DNA from: Ignavibacteria bacterium
Lineage (GTDB): Bacteria > Bacteroidota > Ignavibacteria > Ignavibacteriales > Ignavibacteriaceae
Reading direction: 5' to 3'
Assembly (NCBI GenBank): GCA_029863735.1
Contig: JAOTUT010000061.1
Location: 1-7,733 of the forward strand
Length of the DNA stretch: 7,733 nt
Part shown: piece after piece, positions 6,205-7,733 of the stretch
Position numbering within the stretch: position 1 is the first letter of the stretch
How the letters are laid out: the number at the start of each line of letters is the position of its first letter
Position numbers and translations under genes: made by a program
The notes under the pieces: generated by a model
The model's input: the letters and a program-made list of their open reading frames with translations, nothing else
The model's database searches: none
What the model was told of the DNA's origin: nothing

Positions 6205-6393
6205 TTGGTTGGCATATCAGTCGGTGAAAACGAATCCATTGATAAAGCTTTAAGACGTTTCAAAAAGAAATACGAAAGATCCGGAATTCTCAAAGAATTT
6301 AAAAAACGTACTTTCTTTGTAAAGCCATCAGTGAAAAAGCGAATGGAAAAAATTAAAGCCACCCGGCGCGCCCAGCGATCCGATGATTATTAA
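6205..6393 (+). CDS. rpsU: 30S ribosomal protein bS21
   Basis: This 62-residue basic protein is a full-length bS21 of the small ribosomal subunit, which sits near the 3' end of 16S rRNA and affects mRNA selection at initiation. Diagnostic stretches are 'GISVGENESIDKALRRFKKK' (3-22), 'RSGILKEFKKRTFFVKPS' (26-43) and a basic helix ending in 'KATRRAQRSDDY'. It starts with TTG rather than ATG; the family usually begins one or two residues before 'V..GENE', and GAGGTGA lies 6 bases upstream. It is the second gene of a two-gene operon with the zinc-ribbon gene and is followed within 6 bases by a strong terminator hairpin. The TTG start together with a strong SD suggests expression that is sensitive to anti-SD availability. 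Confidence 0.97.
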   Translation: MVGISVGENESIDKALRRFKKKYERSGILKEFKKRTFFVKPSVKKRMEKIKATRRAQRSDDY

Positions 6394-6398
6394 TTTTT

Positions 6399-6422
6399 AA
6401 ACCCCTCTTTGAGGGGTTTTTT
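6399..6422 (+). terminator. rho-independent terminator after rpsU
   Basis: A perfect 9-base stem, AAACCCCTC (6399-6407) with GAGGGGTTT (6411-6419), encloses a TTT loop and runs into six T residues (6417-6422). It ends the zinc-ribbon/rpsU transcript. The convergent LOG-like gene stops 2 bases further on. Read from the minus strand the same stem is followed only by TTTAAAAATT, so it may also stop that transcript, less efficiently. Confidence 0.92.
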
Positions 6423-6423
6423 A

Positions 6424-7275
6424 TTACCTAAGATGCAGAACAGGTTCTATAATTTTCGGTTCTTTTTGTTTTGAATAATATTTCTTCAAATGTTTAATGA
6501 TTGCATCATAAGCTTCATCAATCGTATCACACATTGAAAATACACTCAAATCATCTTTACTTATCATCCCCATGTCAACAAGCGCATCAAAGTTGATAAT
6601 TTTATTCCAGTATTTTTTATCATAAATAATTACCGCCAGCTTTTTTCTGAGTTTAGCCGTTTGAACAAGAGTAAGAATTTCAAATAGTTCATCCATCGTA
6701 CCAAATCCACCGGGAAATACTATCAAAGCTTTAGATAAGTAAGCAAACCAAAACTTTCTCATAAAAAAGTAATGAAATTCAAAACTCAAATCCGGAGTTA
6801 CATAATTATTTACATACTGTTCAAAAGGTATACTAATATTTAATCCTATTGAATAACCGCCTGATTTCTTAGCACCTTTATTAGCCGCTTCCATTATACC
6901 TGGACCGCCTCCAGTGCAGACAATAAATCTATTAGCATTTGTTTCAAGATTTAATGACCATTCAGTTAATCTCCTTGAAAGCTCTACTGCATCTTCATAA
7001 TACCTTGACATATCAAGAGAAAGTTGTGCCTCTCGAAGTTTTGTTGCGAAATTTTCAGTTTGCTTCGGGTTAGTACTTTTTATCGAATTATAATCCCTCA
7101 TAGCATCTCTTTTAGATTTCAATCTTGCTGAGCCAAAAAATACTATTGTATCCATCACCTTAAATTTTTTAAACTTACTTTTCGGCTGTAAATATTCAGT
7201 AAGTATTCTGATTGTTCTACCATCTGATGAATTAAGGAAATCAACGTCCTGATATGCTTTGACAGTTTTTTTCAT
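6424..7275 (-). CDS. LOG-like (TIGR00730-type) Rossmann-fold nucleotide phosphoribohydrolase
   Basis: The 283-residue protein carries the LOG-family signature: 'VFFGSAR' (45-51), 'TGGGPGIMEAAN' (121-132) and 'FPGGFGTMDELFE' (187-199), with Glu196 as the conserved catalytic Glu and Arg173 in 'FMRKFWF' as a likely partner. Proteins of this family, once misnamed lysine decarboxylases, typically cleave nucleoside 5'-monophosphates to base and ribose 5-phosphate; the physiological substrate here cannot be told. It is longer than minimal LOG enzymes of about 190 residues. The N-terminal 'DGRTIRILTEYLQP' block (18-31), joined to 'DTIVFFGSAR' (42-51), is typical of a common longer bacterial subfamily. 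No signal peptide or membrane segment is present, so it is cytoplasmic. The ATG is preceded by AAGGT four to five bases away, a moderate SD. It appears monocistronic and converges on the rpsU terminator. Confidence 0.92.
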   Translation of the reverse strand: MKKTVKAYQDVDFLNSSDGRTIRILTEYLQPKSKFKKFKVMDTIVFFGSARLKSKRDAMRDYNSIKSTNPKQTENFATKLREAQLSLDMSRYYEDAVELSRRLTEWSLNLETNANRFIVCTGGGPGIMEAANKGAKKSGGYSIGLNISIPFEQYVNNYVTPDLSFEFHYFFMRKFWFAYLSKALIVFPGGFGTMDELFEILTLVQTAKLRKKLAVIIYDKKYWNKIINFDALVDMGMISKDDLSVFSMCDTIDEAYDAIIKHLKKYYSKQKEPKIIEPVLHLR

Positions 7276-7308
7276 ATTACCTTATAGTTATTACTTAGAA
7301 AATTTTTG

Positions 7309-7339
7309 TTGTTAGTTTGATAACAGAGTGATTTATTTG
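7309..7339 (+). promoter_or_regulatory. weak candidate promoter for the PBP4 gene
   Basis: TTG at 7309-7311 and TTTATTTG at 7332-7339 are 20 bases apart and fit the -33/-7 pattern with one mismatch in the -7 box. It would give a leader of roughly 85 to 90 bases containing the palindrome at 7371-7388. The evidence is only consensus resemblance in an AT-rich gap. Confidence 0.22.
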
Positions 7340-7370
7340 TAGGGAATAATTATTTCTGTTTTTAACAAGA

Positions 7371-7388
7371 GCAATATAAATATATTGC
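7371..7388. promoter_or_regulatory. perfect 18-base palindrome in the LOG/PBP4 divergent gap
   Basis: Arms GCAATATA (7371-7378) and TATATTGC (7381-7388) flank AA. The site lies 45 bases before the PBP4 start codon and about 95 bases from the LOG-like start. It could be an operator for a dimeric regulator or a leader hairpin. Its CAATAT and ATATTG half-sites recur in the palindrome before the AddB-like gene. Confidence 0.4.
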
Positions 7389-7433
7389 AATTCATTCTCA
7401 TTTTAAGTTTCTAAAAATTATAAAAATTAATTA

Positions 7434-7733
7434 ATGAAAATTTTTGTTACGGTTTTATTGCTGGTATTTGTTCGATGCAACATCTTATCTCAAGTTCCGG
7501 AAGAATTAATAAAGGAATTAGATGAATTGATTGCAGAAATTCCTGCCGGAACTAAAATGGCAGTGTTTATTTACAATCCTCTTACACAGGATACAATTGT
7601 CAGCATAAATCACACTCAGACTATGATTCCGGCTTCAAACACTAAACTGTTTACTTCAGCAACAGCGCTTGAATTAATGGGTGGAGAATATCTCATTTCA
7701 ACAGTAATACTCTCAGACGATGATGATCTTTCT
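7434..7733 (+). CDS. dacB: D-alanyl-D-alanine carboxypeptidase/endopeptidase, PBP4 (S13) N-terminal part
   Basis: Exactly 100 codons are present before the right edge; the gene continues outside. The N-terminus is a signal peptide (Lys2, hydrophobic 3-13, likely cleavage near 'ILSQ', 17-20). Cys15 follows an Arg, so it does not form a proper lipobox. The mature part starts 'VPEELIKELDELI' and reaches 'MIPASNTKLFTSATALELM' (64-82), where Ser68-x-x-Lys71 is the SxxK nucleophile motif of S13 penicillin-binding proteins. 'VFIYNPLTQDTI' (44-55) before it is the usual strand preceding the active site. PBP4 trims peptidoglycan stem peptides and cuts D,D-crosslinks in the periplasm. The SxN and KTG motifs would lie beyond the window. 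No SD precedes the ATG, as for other ATG genes here. Confidence 0.92.
   Translation, partial: MKIFVTVLLLVFVRCNILSQVPEELIKELDELIAEIPAGTKMAVFIYNPLTQDTIVSINHTQTMIPASNTKLFTSATALELMGGEYLISTVILSDDDDLS

Noticed and set aside
5736..6362. Minus-strand ORFs of 99 and 73 codons
   Set aside because: They are antisense to the zinc-ribbon and rpsU genes, both with clear family features on the plus strand.
7434..7493. PBP4 protein as a lipoprotein via Cys15
   Set aside because: The residue before the cysteine is Arg and no small residue occupies the lipobox positions, so ordinary signal-peptidase cleavage is more likely.

Overview
The window is a compact, AT-rich bacterial segment with eight genes; the two outermost run off the edges. 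Several traits fit a Bacteroidota/Ignavibacteria-like bacterium. Most ATG starts lack a Shine-Dalgarno (SD) sequence. Three upstream regions carry -33 TTG / -7 TAnnTTTG-like promoter candidates. Gene types such as the AddB-like protein without a Walker A motif and the secreted M14 peptidase also fit. This placement is inference from style and gene content; there is no rRNA or other decisive marker.

Layout from left to right: the first 621 codons of an AddB-like helicase/nuclease subunit (minus strand, C-terminus off the left edge); a divergent small outer-membrane beta-barrel protein (plus); a convergent thioredoxin/peroxiredoxin-like protein with a TTG start (minus); then a divergent two-gene unit (plus) of an exported M14 carboxypeptidase-like protein and, 12 bases later, a divergent ECF-type sigma factor with a C-terminal extension. 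Next comes a second plus-strand unit: a small four-cysteine zinc-ribbon protein tightly coupled to rpsU (ribosomal protein bS21, TTG start, strong SD), closed by a clear rho-independent terminator. A LOG-like Rossmann protein (minus) converges on that terminator. Divergent from it, the first 100 codons of an exported D-Ala-D-Ala carboxypeptidase (PBP4/DacB, family S13) run off the right edge.

The genes are mostly housekeeping: DNA repair, envelope, redox, translation, nucleotide metabolism and peptidoglycan. The most unusual stretch is the M14/sigma pair. The M14 protein keeps its zinc ligands but appears to have Ala where the catalytic Glu is expected. The neighbouring sigma-like protein keeps its helix-turn-helix, but its core-binding segment is altered, and it carries a tail resembling an anti-sigma zinc-finger domain that has lost most ligands. 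A second point of interest is translational control: the two internal genes that start with TTG (the redox protein and rpsU) are the ones with strong SD sequences. Two AT-rich palindromes sharing CAATAT/ATATTG half-sites lie in separate divergent intergenic regions.

No gap without a gene exceeds 300 bases; the largest are about 130 to 180 bases and hold the candidate regulatory sites listed. I saw no tRNA, rRNA, CRISPR array, insertion sequence or phage gene.
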